A stretch of DNA of 64,000 nt from Nemania diffusa (lineage: Eukaryota; Ascomycota; Sordariomycetes; Xylariales; Xylariaceae): contig JBBPUQ010000003.1 of the NCBI GenBank assembly GCA_038501195.1, positions 4,680,501 through 4,744,500 of the forward strand, in the 5' to 3' direction. The notes beneath the pieces were generated by a model. That model was not told where the DNA came from. It made no database searches and saw only the letters and a list, made by a program, of their open reading frames with translations. This document shows positions 1 through 12,862 of the stretch, piece by piece. A program made the position numbers and the translations under genes. Position 1 is the first letter of the stretch. Every line of letters starts with the position of its first letter.

Positions 1-1080
1 GTGCCCTACCTTACTCGGATTCTTCATACGAAGAATGATCGTGTTAGGTGTTTACCTTGTTGGGAAACGTCATAACGCGTCGGGCAAGAAGAGCTCATCT
101 AATTGACCAAGTAAGATAAACTTAGCACTATGGAGTTAGACTGACTGGCTCCTACTCATTGAACGACGAGAGAATGGTAAATAAACCTCTTCGGTACGAA
201 TTACAGCTGAGATCTTAGATAATGAAGCTAGTATGGGCAACAAAGGCACGTTTTGACTGTAATAACGAGATATGTAGGGATAGTAGTTATGAGATTTCAC
301 CACGTTCATGTTGTCTAAAATAACCATAGCCTAAGGCGGATCTATACAAGTCCATCAAATTTGGATGATCATGACTTCTACAGCCTTACTATTAACTCTA
401 TATAGTCTCATTCGCGTCGTTGACCTTCGCCGCCTGTGGTAGGAGGGATCCAACATTACTTCTGCGAAAATCGACTGGAGCAGCTATTTATATACTCTTG
501 TTACTGCTATCCGCTTTCAATACAACTCTCTCCTACAGGGGCATACAGATAGAAGAGTACGATAAACACGCATTAGCAGGAATCGGTTGGTGTTATGACG
601 GTCTAGCTATGTGCAAACCATTATAGCAAAACGTGACGAGAATCCTTTTGCAGCGCGCCATGACAGGTAGGGATCTGTTGCTGAGAATCGCCGAGAGTTA
701 GAGTAGGTAGTAAAGAGGCTGGCGATTTAGCGCTTAGGGTCGTAGGATCTACTATACTCAAGCCATGCTCGAGACATTGCTGGTGGCCCCTGAATTCTAG
801 AGATCTGCATAATTAAATGGCCCGATAGGAGTTCGAGCGCCTTATAGTGATTGATATTTTCACGCCCGTCCGGAAAAGCAGCGCTGATCGAGGCATTGTT
901 GGCAAAGCATAAGCTCAGGTGGATGTATGGTCTGCAATTTCTTTTGCCGCAGTATGAACTGCAATGGCTTGAACACCAATAGGGGCACCATCCAAGGTAT
1001 TTTCTTCCCATCTCGTAGTCGGTTTTACGATGAAAACCTAAACAGGCGTAGTCGATGATTCGCTCTATCGAATGCGCATT
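1..1080. other. gene-free stretch at window start
   Basis: No coding region I can support. Only short ORFs below 95 codons occur here, none resembling a known protein. This is the region downstream of the neurochondrin-family gene and may include its 3' untranslated region. No tRNA, repeat array or palindrome stood out. Confidence 0.5.
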
Positions 1081-3088
1081 TTAATCAAGGCGTAGCTCTG
1101 CTATCCTTGCAACCATGCTCTCTTCATCCAAAGCACCCCAGTTTTCAGCTAGCTTGGAGGCCATACTTTTAAGAGCAGCTTTTATCCTCTGCTGAGATTC
1201 CGGTGGAGTTCTACGAGAGGAGGCTTCTAGTACCGATACCGCCAACTCTAACGTATCAGTTTGAAAATCAAGACGAGAACGGCCTAGAAGGCCTTCTTCG
1301 GCTTTAGTTGGCTCGAAATTGTATTTCGCGATTGACTCTAGAAGGTCCATCGAGCCTGCTTGGTAACGTGAGGTTTCGTCGTATTCCATAAGGATATGAA
1401 ACACTTGCTCGATAGCAGAGCCGCGTATATAGTCACCGGCAGTCAAGCCTGTGTTCGGGTTCTCGAGAATCGCACGTAGATCTGGATACAGACGGCTTGA
1501 CAAAAAATCGGTATTGTTGAAAGCTTCACGGCCATCCGTTGTCTGAAGTATGCCTTCGAGCGCAGCAATGATGGGTAAGCGAACTTCAGACATGTCTGCT
1601 AAAGTCGAATTGCCGTATAGTTCGGCGAAAAGTTCAACCAATCCCGCGGCTTGTATCCTTAGTGCCTCACCATCATCATCGCGAAGCCAGGTGGCTACCA
1701 ATCTAATGGCTGCTGCTGTAATGGGGTCCTCAAAGATACTTCTTTTAGAAGTCTGTGCTGATTCGATACCACGGGCGCCTGCTAGAAAGGCATCCCAGCG
1801 ATCTCTAAGATATTCCATAATGTCGCCAACTGCCCTCACTAAATCTTCGTGCAGCTTGAGGATTCGATCTGGCGTCAGGCTCTGCTGAATGGTGGTATCA
1901 TCCGCCGCAGTAATCAGAAAACCGACAAATGCAGTCATAATATCTAGGGCTGCAGCAATTCGGCGTGATAGAGAAGGGTATTCCGCTGTATTCAGTTTCG
2001 GTATTAAGATGTGTAACGTAGAAAGAATATCGACTTGTACCATCTTCACGAAGAGATATGCAATTGGCCTTGAGGAATTCAGATCATCAGAGAACAAAGG
2101 CTGAGGGGCTTTTTCTGGATAAGCGGCTAGCAGCGCAGCAGCGCATTGAGTATATGCTCGCCGACCATCCTCCGTCTGCTTTCTCGAGGCCATATCCTGT
2201 ATTAATTTAGCAACCGGCTGAAGCCACTGAGGATCCGATGGCCGGAGCTACAGAAAAAGTCAGTCATCAATGCTCAAATGACGGAGTAAATGTGCTGCTC
2301 TTAAACTCGACGATTTACTGTGCTGTGCTATATAGAAAGACGGACACCCTGAACAAATCCACTCACATTAGGATTAATATTGTCAAAGATGAGGGTGATG
2401 AAGTCTAGTAGAGGCGCTGGGTTATTGCCTTTGAAGGATGATATAAATAATCGGAGAGCATCATCGATCTTCGCCCTCGTGATTTCTGCTGGTACTGTAG
2501 CAATCCCCTTAACCCAGGCCCAGTGGAATATAGAGAAAACAGTTTCATCCTGTGGCGCGATCTCTATCAATGGTCCCCAGCTGTTCACATCGAGCCCAGC
2601 AAAACATGTTGCACCACCGACCACTTGATCATCGGGTTGCTGAACAAGTACATGAATCAGGTCCACTATTCGTTGTGTGGTCTCGTTAGAGCTGCCTACC
2701 TATTAGCATCTGCGTCTATGGAATTAGATAGGGGTATCTCAAACCTATAGAGCACAGCATTAGCTAAATTTGGTATCCGCGCGTAGAACCTCTCGCTCAG
2801 GGAGCAGTCATTCAATAACTTGGTAAATGTGTAGATGACGGCAACAGCAACGTCTAGCATATCACCGGACTGCTTCTTTTGGGCTGAGTCTTGGCGAGAG
2901 CCAGTGCGGATGAGACGATCGAGAAATTTCGGCGAGATCGAATTCCAAAGCGCCGTAACTTGTTTATGTTGCAGATCGGAAGCGTGGTTATCTAGTGTGG
3001 TCTTTAAGAGAAGCAAGCCGACAAAACGTGAAGTGTCATCTTTAGCAGCAAGCAGCTGATGAATCTTTTGGATTTTGGGGGACTCCAT
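1081..3088 (-). CDS. neurochondrin-family protein (3 exons)
   Basis: Three exons on the minus strand: 3088-2745, 2691-2367 and 2247-1081, giving about 611 residues. The first intron (53 nt) runs from a GTTTGA donor to a GGCAG acceptor. The second has a GTGAGT donor and a TTTTTCTGTAG acceptor. Joining them keeps one frame and rebuilds family-like text such as SSNETTQRIVDLI across junction 1 and LRPSDPQWLQPVAKLIQDM across junction 2. The start ATG opens with MESPKIQKIHQLLAAKDDTS, which fits the family's amino-terminal helical repeat (KDDTSRFVGLLLLK). The whole protein is helical and ARM/HEAT-like, with no membrane segment or catalytic motif. In animals neurochondrin acts in neurite growth and signalling; the role of fungal members is poorly known and I do not assign one. 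It diverges from the ClC gene and shares its upstream region. Family call is by recognition of sequence pattern. Confidence 0.85.
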
Positions 3089-3663
3089 GGTGCAAAACTC
3101 AGCAGCGCCACTTGTATACGGATACCCCCTAGTGATTGTGATTGTGGTACGATTCGGGTAGATTTTTATAAGACAGTAATTAAAGAAGTCTTTTCATTAT
3201 GGAGGCATCCAGATTGGAATAAGTCTTGCTGGAACTGCTTTCTTTCCATCTTTACATTGAGCTCCAATGCTATGACGAAAGGTAACAATGCCTAAATTTA
3301 GGCATGTGACGGGGGTAAGGTGAGTGTAACCAGGTCCCCATTTCTCTGCATCTACCTACCTAGGTAACGCTTAGCAGTGTCTAAGACACACTGTCTTTAT
3401 CGATAATGTAGCTACGTAATGCGACATTAGACAACGCTAAGGACCTGGTATTATGCAGTATCCCTGTCATCCACCGCTGCCCTTGGAGACTTGGAAGCCA
3501 GGCAACTGTTATCATCCACCAGCGGTCCATGCGGACACGAGACTGGCCGAAGTCGATTCATTGATTGATTCATTAACATTAGCACCATAGGTACCCGAAC
3601 TCTGTAAGCGATGAAGAGTATACGTTGAACCGACATGGCATTTTGTACCACCACGCCCTCAGC
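3089..3663. promoter_or_regulatory. divergent promoter region between neurochondrin-family and ClC genes
   Basis: This 575-bp stretch separates two start codons facing apart, so it should carry both promoters. It contains a TACCTAGGTA palindrome near 3355-3366, one of several copies of this motif type in gene-free parts of the window. No clear TATA box or defined operator was identified. Confidence 0.5.
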
Positions 3664-6559
3664 ATGTCCAGCAACAGGAATATCATAAGCTTCCATGAAG
3701 AGGAGGCCTCGTCGTCCTCGTCCTCGCGGTCCCCGAACGAGCCCCGACCCCCTACCTTTCGCGATGAGTTCGGCCACTTCGACCGCGACACCGATCACGA
3801 CGATCTCAGCGCCACGCGCGATGTACTAGGAGATGACCCGCTCGACGGGGATGCTGGGGAGGTGCCCATGAGCTTCAAGCGGAAGCAGAAGCGGTCTATC
3901 TTCTCTCAGCCGGGTCGCATGCTGTCGACTTTGACCGGCAACCGGTTCGGTACGCGATCCCCCGTGTCCGGCCACTCGTCAACGACGGGCGCGGCATCAC
4001 CTACATTACTCCATACGATTGATCCCGGGCACGGCGACGACTCTGAGGCCTTCGTTCCCGGTAATGGGTCCAAGGATGGCCTGCCGCTTGATTGGTATGC
4101 AGAGGGGCCGGGCAGGAGAGTAGGTTACGAGGATCTGACGGCTATCGACTGGATCTTCGAGCACACCAAAGAGCGACAGCGTCTTCGAGTTCTGTATTCA
4201 AGCGCGACCGGATTAATAGGGCACCTACGTCAATTGGCCGACGCGAGCCAAGTATGGATTGTTCTCGTCCTCACCGGCCTGGCTGTCGGCGCCCTAGCGG
4301 CGGGCATCGATGTGGTGTCAAACTGGCTAGGTGATCTGAAGACCGGCTACTGCTCCTCGGGACCAGATGGAGGTGCATTTTATCTTAACAGGCAGTTCTG
4401 CTGTCTGGGCTATGACCAAGGTGCCAAGTGCATGGGCTGGAAGCCGTGGGCTGCAGCTCTCGGGATAGGAGGTGCCGCTGGGAAGTGGTTTATAGAGTAC
4501 TTTTTCTTCTTAATATTTTCAGTGAGTGTAATTACAATCCTACGCACTAACACACCAACTAACGCCTTCTAAGATTACATTCGCCCTCGCTGCGGGCTTC
4601 CTGGTCAAAGAATACGCGATATATGCGAAGCACAGTGGTTTACCCGAGATCAAGACCATGTTGGGAGGTTTCGTTATCCGCCGCTTCCTGGGCGGCTGGA
4701 CCTTAGTCACAAAGTCACTGGGCTTGGTAAGGCTACTCCGCGCCGTTGCTTGTATGCCATCTAATTGTTTGTAGTGTCTAGCTGTTGCATCTGGTATGTG
4801 GTTGGGCAAAGAAGGCCCGTTAGTACATGTGGCATGTTGCTGTGCCAATCTATTCACCAAAATATTTCCGGATATCAACGGCAATGAAGGTTAGTACATC
4901 GTTTGACATTTCTGAGAGGATATGCAGAAGACTGACGTATCTGTAGCAAGGAAACGGGCAGTTCTCTCGGCTGCTGCTTCGTCGGGAATATCCGTTGCCT
5001 TCGGCTCGCCTATTGGAGGTGTCCTGTTCAGTCTAGAACAGCTTTCCTATTATTTTCCAGACAAGACAATGTGGCAGAGCTTTGTGTGCGCCATGACAGC
5101 GGCCGGCGTACTGCAGGCGTTGGATCCTTTTCGGTCGGGCAAGCTTGTGTTGTACCAAGTGAAGTTTTCTACGGGGTGGCACGGATTCGAAATAATACCC
5201 TTTGCCTTCTTGGGAATACTGGGCGGGCTATACGGCGGCCTTTTCATCAAGGCCAATATGCGCGTGGCACAATGGAAGAAGTCGATCACCTGGCTCCCAG
5301 GGCCCCTGACTCAAGTTGCCATCGTCGCCTTGTTTACGGCCCTCATTAATTATCCAAACTTTTACATGCGGGCTCAGACTTCCGAGCTCGTCTCTTCGCT
5401 GTTCACTGACTGTAGACTCGTACTTGACGATCCTTTTGCCCTTTGCAAGACAGGCGCAGCCTCTGCTAGCACTATTGTGTTGTTAATATTTGCCTCTGTC
5501 TTAGGCTTCTTCCTCGCTGCCGTCACGTTCGGCCTGCAGATACCAGCGGGCATCATTCTCCCTTCTATGGCAATCGGCGCATTGCTCGGCCGCGCTGTCG
5601 GCATCATCATGGAGATTTGGCAGCACAACCACCCACAGTTCTTCGCATTCAGCACGTGCGACCCGGACGTGCCTTGTGTCACGCCGGGCGTCTACGCTAT
5701 CATCGGGGCCGCGGCGACACTAGCCGGCGTCACGCGCCTCACGGTCTCCATCGTCGTCATCATGTTCGAGCTCACGGGCGCCCTCACTTACGTCCTGCCT
5801 ATCATGATCGCCGTGATGCTGTCCAAGTGGGTCGGCGACGCCTTCTCGCGCCGCGGCATCTACGAATCCTGGATCCACTTCAACGGGTACCCGTTCCTCG
5901 ACTCCGGCGACGAGGGGGGCGGCGCCCAACACGTCCCCGACATCACGGCGGGCCAGATCATGACGCGCATCGAGGACCTCGTGGTCCTCACGGCCACGGG
6001 GCACACGATCGCGTCGCTGCGCGCGGTGCTCGGCTCGTGCGCGTACCGCGGGTTCCCCGTCGTCAGCGACCCGCGCGAGGCGCTGCTGCTGGGCTACATC
6101 TCGCGGTCGGAGCTGGCGTACAGCCTCGCGGCGTGCCGCCTGCCGCCCGAGGCCGAGGCCTTCTTCAGCCACCAGCCGCTCGCGGACCCGCGCGCGACGC
6201 TCGACCTGCGCCCCTGGATGGACCAGACGCCCCTCGCCCTGCCCAGCCGCAGCTCCCTGCACCTCGCCGTCGCCTACTTCCAGAAGCTCGGCGTCCGCTA
6301 CGTCCTCTTCAGCGACCGCGGCGTCCTCCAGGGCCTGCTGACCAAGAAGGACTGCTGGTACGTCCTCAACGGCGTCGAGGAGACGCGCCGCGCCGGCCGC
6401 GCTGGAGATGGCGGCGTCGCCGGGGCCGCGGGGTTCCGGCCTGGTGGCGTCGGCGGCGATGCCGGAGTGGACGACGAGGAGAACGATCTCCTGGGCGGCG
6501 TGGGGAATACATTGCGTCCCGAGTCTCCGAACGATGATCGGGCTAGTGGTATATTGTAG
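3664..6559 (+). CDS. ClC-family chloride channel/transporter with CBS domains (4 exons)
   Basis: Exons 3664-4521, 4574-4726, 4775-4889 and 4947-6559 encode about 912 residues. Introns of 48-57 nt begin GTGAGT, GTAAGG and GTTAGT. The first in-frame ATG is 3664 (MSSNRN); an upstream TTG in frame is not a credible start. The first 180 residues are Ser-rich and cytosolic. Membrane helices begin near residue 190 ([14 protein letters not shown]). Anion-pathway motifs are present: SGLPE (about 307), GKEGP with the gating glutamate E350, and IPAGIILPS further on. Two CBS domains follow, near [15 protein letters not shown] and [15 protein letters not shown], and the tail is Gly/Asp-rich. ClC proteins move chloride through plasma or endomembranes, as channels or as Cl-/H+ exchangers. 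At the internal proton-glutamate position this protein has Q407 (FSLEQLSYY), which argues against strict exchange. Coding G+C rises sharply over the CBS region. Family call is secure; the transport mode is inferred. Confidence 0.95.
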
Positions 6560-7626
6560 AACCGCTTTTTAACTCTCGAAGTATGCAGATATTACAAGGC
6601 AATGAGAACAGCAGGCGAAGGAAATGTGCGGTATTGTTGTATATTTAATTATGTTCGGATAGACATGGCATGGGAATTATGGATAGAGGGGACAGACCTT
6701 TTAGCTTACCTGAGTCGGTAGCTCATCTACCTACCTACTCATTGATAGAATGAGATATGAATATTTTTTACGTCATTCGCTTTACCTTGTACAAATTGGG
6801 ACTCCGTGTCTAGTGTACATCTGGGAGTCGTATCACAGGGGCGAGAAAGCGGAAGAGATGGGGAAAAGCTATAATTTTTTACGGTTTACATTGTGGTCGA
6901 TTACTCAGAATCGGCCATGGAACTCTAGTATTCCGTAAACGACGCGGAACTGTGTGTACCCAGCTAGACGGCATAGCCATCTATGGTCTAATACGGGGTA
7001 TTGAGTTGTGTGCGGTAGCCGCTGTGGTCTTCGTCTTTTGCCTTGTGACCACACTCCAGTCCGATAATTTGCGCCAATGTCGTACGGTAACCATCTCCTA
7101 GGCCGCGTTCCCTAATAAACCTACTAGGGATATAAGCAGGGAGTTCAGCTATGATGCAAGACCACCGTGAAACGCCTAGATCTACCCTATGCCCAGTCCC
7201 CTCCGCACTCTTGGGTGCGAAATATAAACCCGAATCAACGAAAAAGGGTATAGTTCCTTCGCCGGCCAACAATAATAACCACTGAAAACTCCTTCCGATG
7301 CAGATGACTCTTATTACCATGCCCATATGCAGTGCGAATGCTCAACCGATAGTTTGCTGTAATGAAGACTTGCGGCGATGTCAGGTATCGACTTAGTTCT
7401 CCGTCTTCGATGCGGGAATAAGTCGACATACATCCTCCATCCTCCACATGAGCTATAGGCCCATATTCCTCGAAATTCCCAGGCTACTAGTCAATGCCAT
7501 GTATCTCGTAGCCAACATCCAACTGTCCATCATTACTTCGCTCCGCTGCCTGCTTTCTCATGTCTTCACCGCGTCGAGAAAGCAGGAAGTGAAGCCACTT
7601 TTGTCTTTCGCCATGAGTAGTTGAAG
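6560..7626. other. intergenic region, ClC to Slx8-like (convergent)
   Basis: Holds the 3' ends of two convergent genes. It contains a CTACCTACCTACT stretch near 6728-6740. Short minus-strand ORFs between 6988 and 7447 resemble nothing known and are treated as chance. Confidence 0.5.
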
Positions 7627-9478
7627 TCATGTATCAGCTGGCCGCTTGCCCTTTTTCGTCGCGGTCATAATCTTCAATTCAAGGTGGTAGTAAGACTTGA
7701 CCGTCTTTCCTTTCTTATCTCTTAAGTCTACTTTGGATCGGCAAACTGGGCATGTCCGCTTCATGCTATCGATATGTAGAGAGGAATGCAAACACTCGGA
7801 ACAGAAAAGATGGCCTAGCAACAAGACATTAGTAGGTGTACAGACTATCAACGGGGAGGTTGAGGCCAGGGTCGTGATTTTAAAGCTACATACCGCAGTG
7901 AGTGACAGTCAGAGCAGTCGTATCATCCATACAAATGACACACTGAAATTTGCCAATCTTCACTCGATTGTCTACCTTGGGTGCCATGTACTCGGCAGGG
8001 ACCTCGGTAGCATTGCAGAGATCGATTGTCTCAGAGCCGCTATGCTCGCCTAGTCCGAATGGATCATCGTCACCAAACGGATACGACCGGCCATCACTGC
8101 CAGGTATCTGCTCTTTCCGCCTGGCCTTGTTTGGGCGACTAGGTGATGTGACAGTAGAGGACCGTCTTTTTCGGACTGCAGATCTCCGCGATGTTACCGG
8201 CATTGTGGCTAGAGGTATTGACAAATCAACGCCCGACCTGGGGGCTTCCAACTCGTGCTCCTCCTTGGTCAAGCCAACCGCTCCTCTGCTATTTGGAGCT
8301 CTTCTTTGACTTGGTGGCATTCCTTGGCCGGCTGCGGCACGTTTAGATCGACCGGATGGAGATGGTAGAGATGGAGAAGGTAGGCCGCTTAGAGGGGGTA
8401 AGGATGGAGAAGAGAAGTCCTGGGCGAAAGAGGCGATAAAGGCGTCGTCGCCGGCTGGTGAACGGGCCCAAGCTTGAGGTGTAGGTGGGTTTGGTCGCGG
8501 GCGTGCGTTGTTCATGGGTGCTCGAGGCAGCGTCGGAAGGGGCGTGGCGAAAGAAGGCAACGCGGCGGGGTAAGGGTTGTTGTGGCTGTTGCTCTGGATG
8601 TTGCCCTGGACGTTGCGCTGGAGGGCCGCGGGCGATATAACCTGGCAGTTTCGTGAAGGCTCATGGAGCAGACGACCGCCGGGGTGACAGAGCTGGTGCC
8701 GAGCTAACCCGATGCTCGAAAAGTGGTCTTGATATCTTGGTGCTGGTGCTTGTGCTGACCTCTGGGTTGGTGGCGTCGGTAGGGGGGGTTCGTGGGACGG
8801 GGCAACAGGACCGCTGTGCAATATGCCACCGTAGTGAAATAAGGGCGAGTTAGTAGTAGTGTTCAGATCGCTGTATGCGTGGGAAGGGATGGTGGCCAAG
8901 AGCGAGTCGTTGGTCGGCGGGGTGGGTAGTGGGGGGAAAGGGTAGTAACTCGGGATGTTGGTGTTGTTGTGGTAATTGTTGTTATTGTTGTTGGTGATGA
9001 GATCTTGAATGTCGGGACTCTCGATACCTGTCAGGAAATAGTTGTAATCGACAGTGTCTACAGTGGCGTTGGCGTTGGCGTAGACGCTGTTGGTATGGGC
9101 ATTGGTGTTGGCGTCGGCGTTGGCGCGGAGATTGGTGTCGACAGCAGCGGCGGCGTTAGGGGTGGCACTATCGCGTGGGAAATAGCCTTCTGGTCGTGCT
9201 ATTTGGCCATCTAAAAGTGGTGCGTTGGCGACGGGCGCCGTTGTTTTAGCTTTCAAAATCTCCAAATGACAAGAGAACCCTGAAAGTGCAGGTCCGCGGG
9301 ATTGGGGATTGGGACGGATGAGGCGGGTCTGAAGTGTTTAATAAAACGAGGAAAAAGAAATAAAATGGGTTGCTTGCAAATGAGAGACAAAAAGGAGCAG
9401 TTTGAGGCAGGCACGGCAGGAAAGATCGATGCTTAAAAAAAACAAAATACCTCTCCAGGAGCCGCCCCAACTGGCCAT
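7627..9478 (-). CDS. slx8: Slx8-like RING E3 ubiquitin ligase, STUbL subunit (3 exons)
   Basis: Exons 9478-9451, 9279-7894 and 7814-7627 give about 533 residues. The last intron has a GTATGT donor, a CTACTAAT branch site and a TAG acceptor, and it splits the RING between Cys471 and His473. The C-terminal C3HC4 RING is complete: C456, C459, C471, H473, C476, C479, C493 and C496. Just before it, ETIDLC (about 426-431) resembles a SUMO-interacting motif, followed by the family-like text EVPAEYMAPKVDNRVKIGKF. The rest is disordered, rich in Asn, Pro, Ser and Ala. In yeasts Slx8 with a partner (Slx5, or Rfp1/2) ubiquitylates SUMO-modified nuclear proteins to keep the genome stable. The 28-nt first exon (MASWGGSWR) and its 171-nt pyrimidine-rich intron are my inference; the start could differ. 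The partner gene is not in the window. Confidence 0.85.
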
Positions 9479-12400
9479 GGCTTGTATTGACTAGGTATTC
9501 CCAATGCCAATTATCCTACTAACAATGGTTGCTCCCCGGCCGTCGTCAATCTGACACTGTAGGTAGCCCCCGAGGTCCTTGTCTGTGCCCTGTAAAATAC
9601 CACCTAAGGATACCTAATTATGCCTATCGATAGGTAGTGTAAGTAAATCAATTGTTCCTTAAATGCGATACGCTAGGTACATACATGTAGGTAAACGATA
9701 TAAGTACCTAGGTACTCACTAGGAGGTTCCTACCTTCCAGATCCACTTGACGGCGGCTGGCAGAATAATCGGGACTCTTTACTCTAAGCCTCTCGGCCTT
9801 TGAATCGCCGCTCCTCGGTTGACACTCTGACACTCTGGCGATGACCTCCCTTGCCGAGATAGATGTGCATCGGCAGAGTGAGCGTGTGCGTGTGCGAGAG
9901 AACGAACTGAGAATATAAAGAAGGCGGATAGGTCATAAACGATATTTTATTCATACGGCTTTCCGATGGGCAGCAGCGGCAGGCAGTACTGCGGATTTTC
10001 CTCTTTCGTTGTTGTTGTGGTGGTGGTAGTGGTTATTCTTATCAGTTTTTTTTTGTCTTTATAACTTGCAAGTGACCGTTGGCGGGAAAGAATGGACCTT
10101 GGCAAGCATGTCAGCGTAGGTGGTACAGTACTAGATATAATAATACATGGGCAGGCAGGCAGAGCCTCGTACGGTCGAATCGTGTGTTCAAGTCGTACCC
10201 CTACGAGGTTGGGAAGGTCCCAAGGTTACTACTATATATACCTCCTAGGGAGGAGGGCCGTTGGCTATACGTACTCCCTCACAATAGGATAGGAAGCACA
10301 GAGCTACGTATGTAGGTAGGTAATAATAAGACATTTGAATAGGCGTAGGCGGACCTAGGAAGGCGTTGGTGGACGTTGGTGGGGTTGGGACTCGAGCCGC
10401 TGCGGCATACCATACATACACCCACCCTCTTAAGTACATTGAGTAGGTACTGCAGAGTACAAGACGTACATACCTACATAATCCATAATCCGCACCCCAT
10501 TCGTCCATCCATCCATTTGTCTGTTCCATACATGCTAGGTACCTAGTTTGTGCGCTTGTTGGCTTATTGAGTCTCCTCGCAAGTGCTTTTTCGTCATCCT
10601 GCCCACCTCCATTACCCATACCTCGTTGTTGGGTTGATGCTTAAGTAACTCTCTACTTGCTTGCAGCTCTATCTATGGCACGTCGTCATCTGCACCTATC
10701 CCGACCGGGACTCGTGCATGTCTATTCTGTATCTGGTCAACAATCGGTCGTATTGAGCATTGGGTCTTACTGTGCTGTGCAACTTCATGGTTGTCCATCA
10801 CATTTCGATTCGGCTTCCAATCGGGGTTTGTTCTTAACTCCCCGGACCTAACCTAGAGCTATAGCCCCGCGGCGTTGAGACAGCCATCTCCTCGGCTTCA
10901 AACAACCGTCCTCGCGCATTACTTATACAAGTCAGGAATAAAACTGTCTATATTCCATAGTGAATTTGTAGTAGGTAGGTTTGTAGTAGGTCCGCGGAGA
11001 AAAAGTCATTCACGTAGTTATCGACTTGAAAGAGATGGGACGAAACGCCAAGCTGATTGACTGCCCTCGTTCCACTCCGCGCCACCCGGAACAAACGTCA
11101 ATGTCTCCATTCTCTATAGCCTGCTTGCAAGTCCCAACGAGACTTATATACCCGTGGCAGAGCGACGCACAATAGGGTTTGTATTAGCAAACCTCCGCAA
11201 TCACGAATGGTTACTTTTCATGAATTTTTTTTTTTTGCAGATTTCTTTTTAGCATTCCCTTGACGCATTCATTCTACTGTATGACCCTAACGGGTCCACT
11301 GTGCCCCCGTCTATAAGCCATCATTGGCGGAAGCATCCCCAGGTAGGTACCACCAATGCATACATGTAGTATTGATCTCTCAGCGATAGTAGCCCTACGA
11401 TACAAACACGCCCGCTCTCTCTTTCTTTTCTTTTTTCTTTTTTGTTATTTATTTTGCCACCGTAGAAGATAGCGACGAACTACGGCAAGGATCATAGACG
11501 TCGATAGCCCGAGGTCATTCACAAGGCTGAGGCTACTTCTGGTTCCTAGCTGTGTGGAGAACTAACTGCCTCTAACAAGATGCGAATACGCAATGATTTT
11601 ACTACTCCCTTGAGACTAGTGGGTCATATAGTGGTTGATAATAATACACCCCTCTTGTCCTTTGGGATTTAGCTCAATCGTAATGGTCGAATCAAGACCA
11701 ATTTATATCAATCGATAAGGCAAGACGAAGCAACAACCAACTTGCCGTTTCACCAAGCCACTCCATATTGCACAGCATTGAACAGCGTGCGGAAGACATA
11801 ATCTCGTATAGTAGTGTACGATAGTCTATCCTTACGGCCTTTCATACCCTACACTATGACTCGTATACACTACATATACTAGGCTCTCACTCCTTTTTAG
11901 GATGCAAGCTACTCAGTGTAGCAGCTACTATTGCGCGAGGAATTATCGAAGAGATATGTCTCCCATTTTGCTGTAAAAAGAAGTGCAGGAACATATATGT
12001 AGATTGTTTTTTGACGTTTGTTAAGGTAGATTCTTGTCTTTGTTCTCCCTCCCCTTTCAAGCCCTAGATAAATAGGTCATTTAAACTACTATTCAGATAA
12101 TAATAGAAGATCACGCAGGTATGCAGTCCGCCCTAAATAATCTTAACAACTTTCAGGGGTTGAAGAACTCATGATGAAGTCCTCAAGTCGGGCGAAGCCT
12201 CGACTCGGGACCTCAAATGCTTCCTCACGAGGAAAATTAATTGCATGCAATGGAGTGATTAAATTCAACTTAGGGTTAAGATAAAGTTTCAATAAGTAAA
12301 GTCTAACCGCAAAATTCAAGTAGTGCAAGGCGAGTATTCACTCCATTTGTATGGGTAAGATCATAAAAGGAGAGGGAGGGCTCAAATGAAGTTCTTCCTA

Positions 12401-12862
12401 TACTATCTCCGAGCATTATGGCTATCAAGGCTATGGATCTCTCTTTGTTTGAAATAATTTCACATATAGCCCAGGGGAAATCAACCGGAAAGCAGTGATT
12501 TTCAGGGCAAGTAAAAGTAATCAACAAGCGCGCTCCCTTTGCTTTACGTAATCGTGTTGCTCTAAGATATGTTTTTCGTTCATTGTTAAAGGTTAAAGGC
12601 AGGAAAAGTCTTGAAAGAGATTATGGACCAGGCATCCCTTTCAATTTTTAGTACTCCCGACAACAAAGCTTTTATCGGACATGCGTAACCGGAAACGTCT
12701 TGCTATAAATGCATATACCAGTGAGAATTGATTTATGGGCTGAAGGCAACCAAAAGGAAGTGTCTCTGAATCAGATATCACTCTCCTCATCCCAAGGCGG
12801 ATTAGTAAAGCACATGAATAGAATATGCCGAATATCTTCATATAGTGAGCACTGCGACAATT
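9479..12862. other. long gene-free stretch with TACCTAGGTA-type palindromes
   Basis: 3.4 kb with no supportable gene. It begins with the Slx8-like promoter. It holds perfect palindromes AGTACCTAGGTACT at 9703-9716 and CTAGGTACCTAG at 10535-10546, several GTAGGTAGG runs (for example near 10310), a GTT/GTGG-rich microsatellite near 10005-10035, and T- and CT-rich tracts near 11225 and 11420. Short ORFs look like chance. An unannotated non-coding RNA or leader cannot be excluded. Confidence 0.5.

Noticed and set aside
5617..6537. 306-codon plus-strand ORF and 180-codon minus-strand ORF over the ClC CBS region
   Set aside because: Both are Arg/Gly/Pro-rich shadow frames of the GC-rich last exon of the ClC gene.
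6988..7447. Two overlapping minus-strand ORFs of 112 and 70 codons
   Set aside because: No family resemblance, no splice logic and no coding-like composition.
10150..10215. Possible tRNA or pol III gene (GTTCAAGTC near 10187, CCTCGTA/TACGAGG inverted repeat)
   Set aside because: The B-box match has no A box at a suitable distance, and the inverted repeat does not give a cloverleaf.
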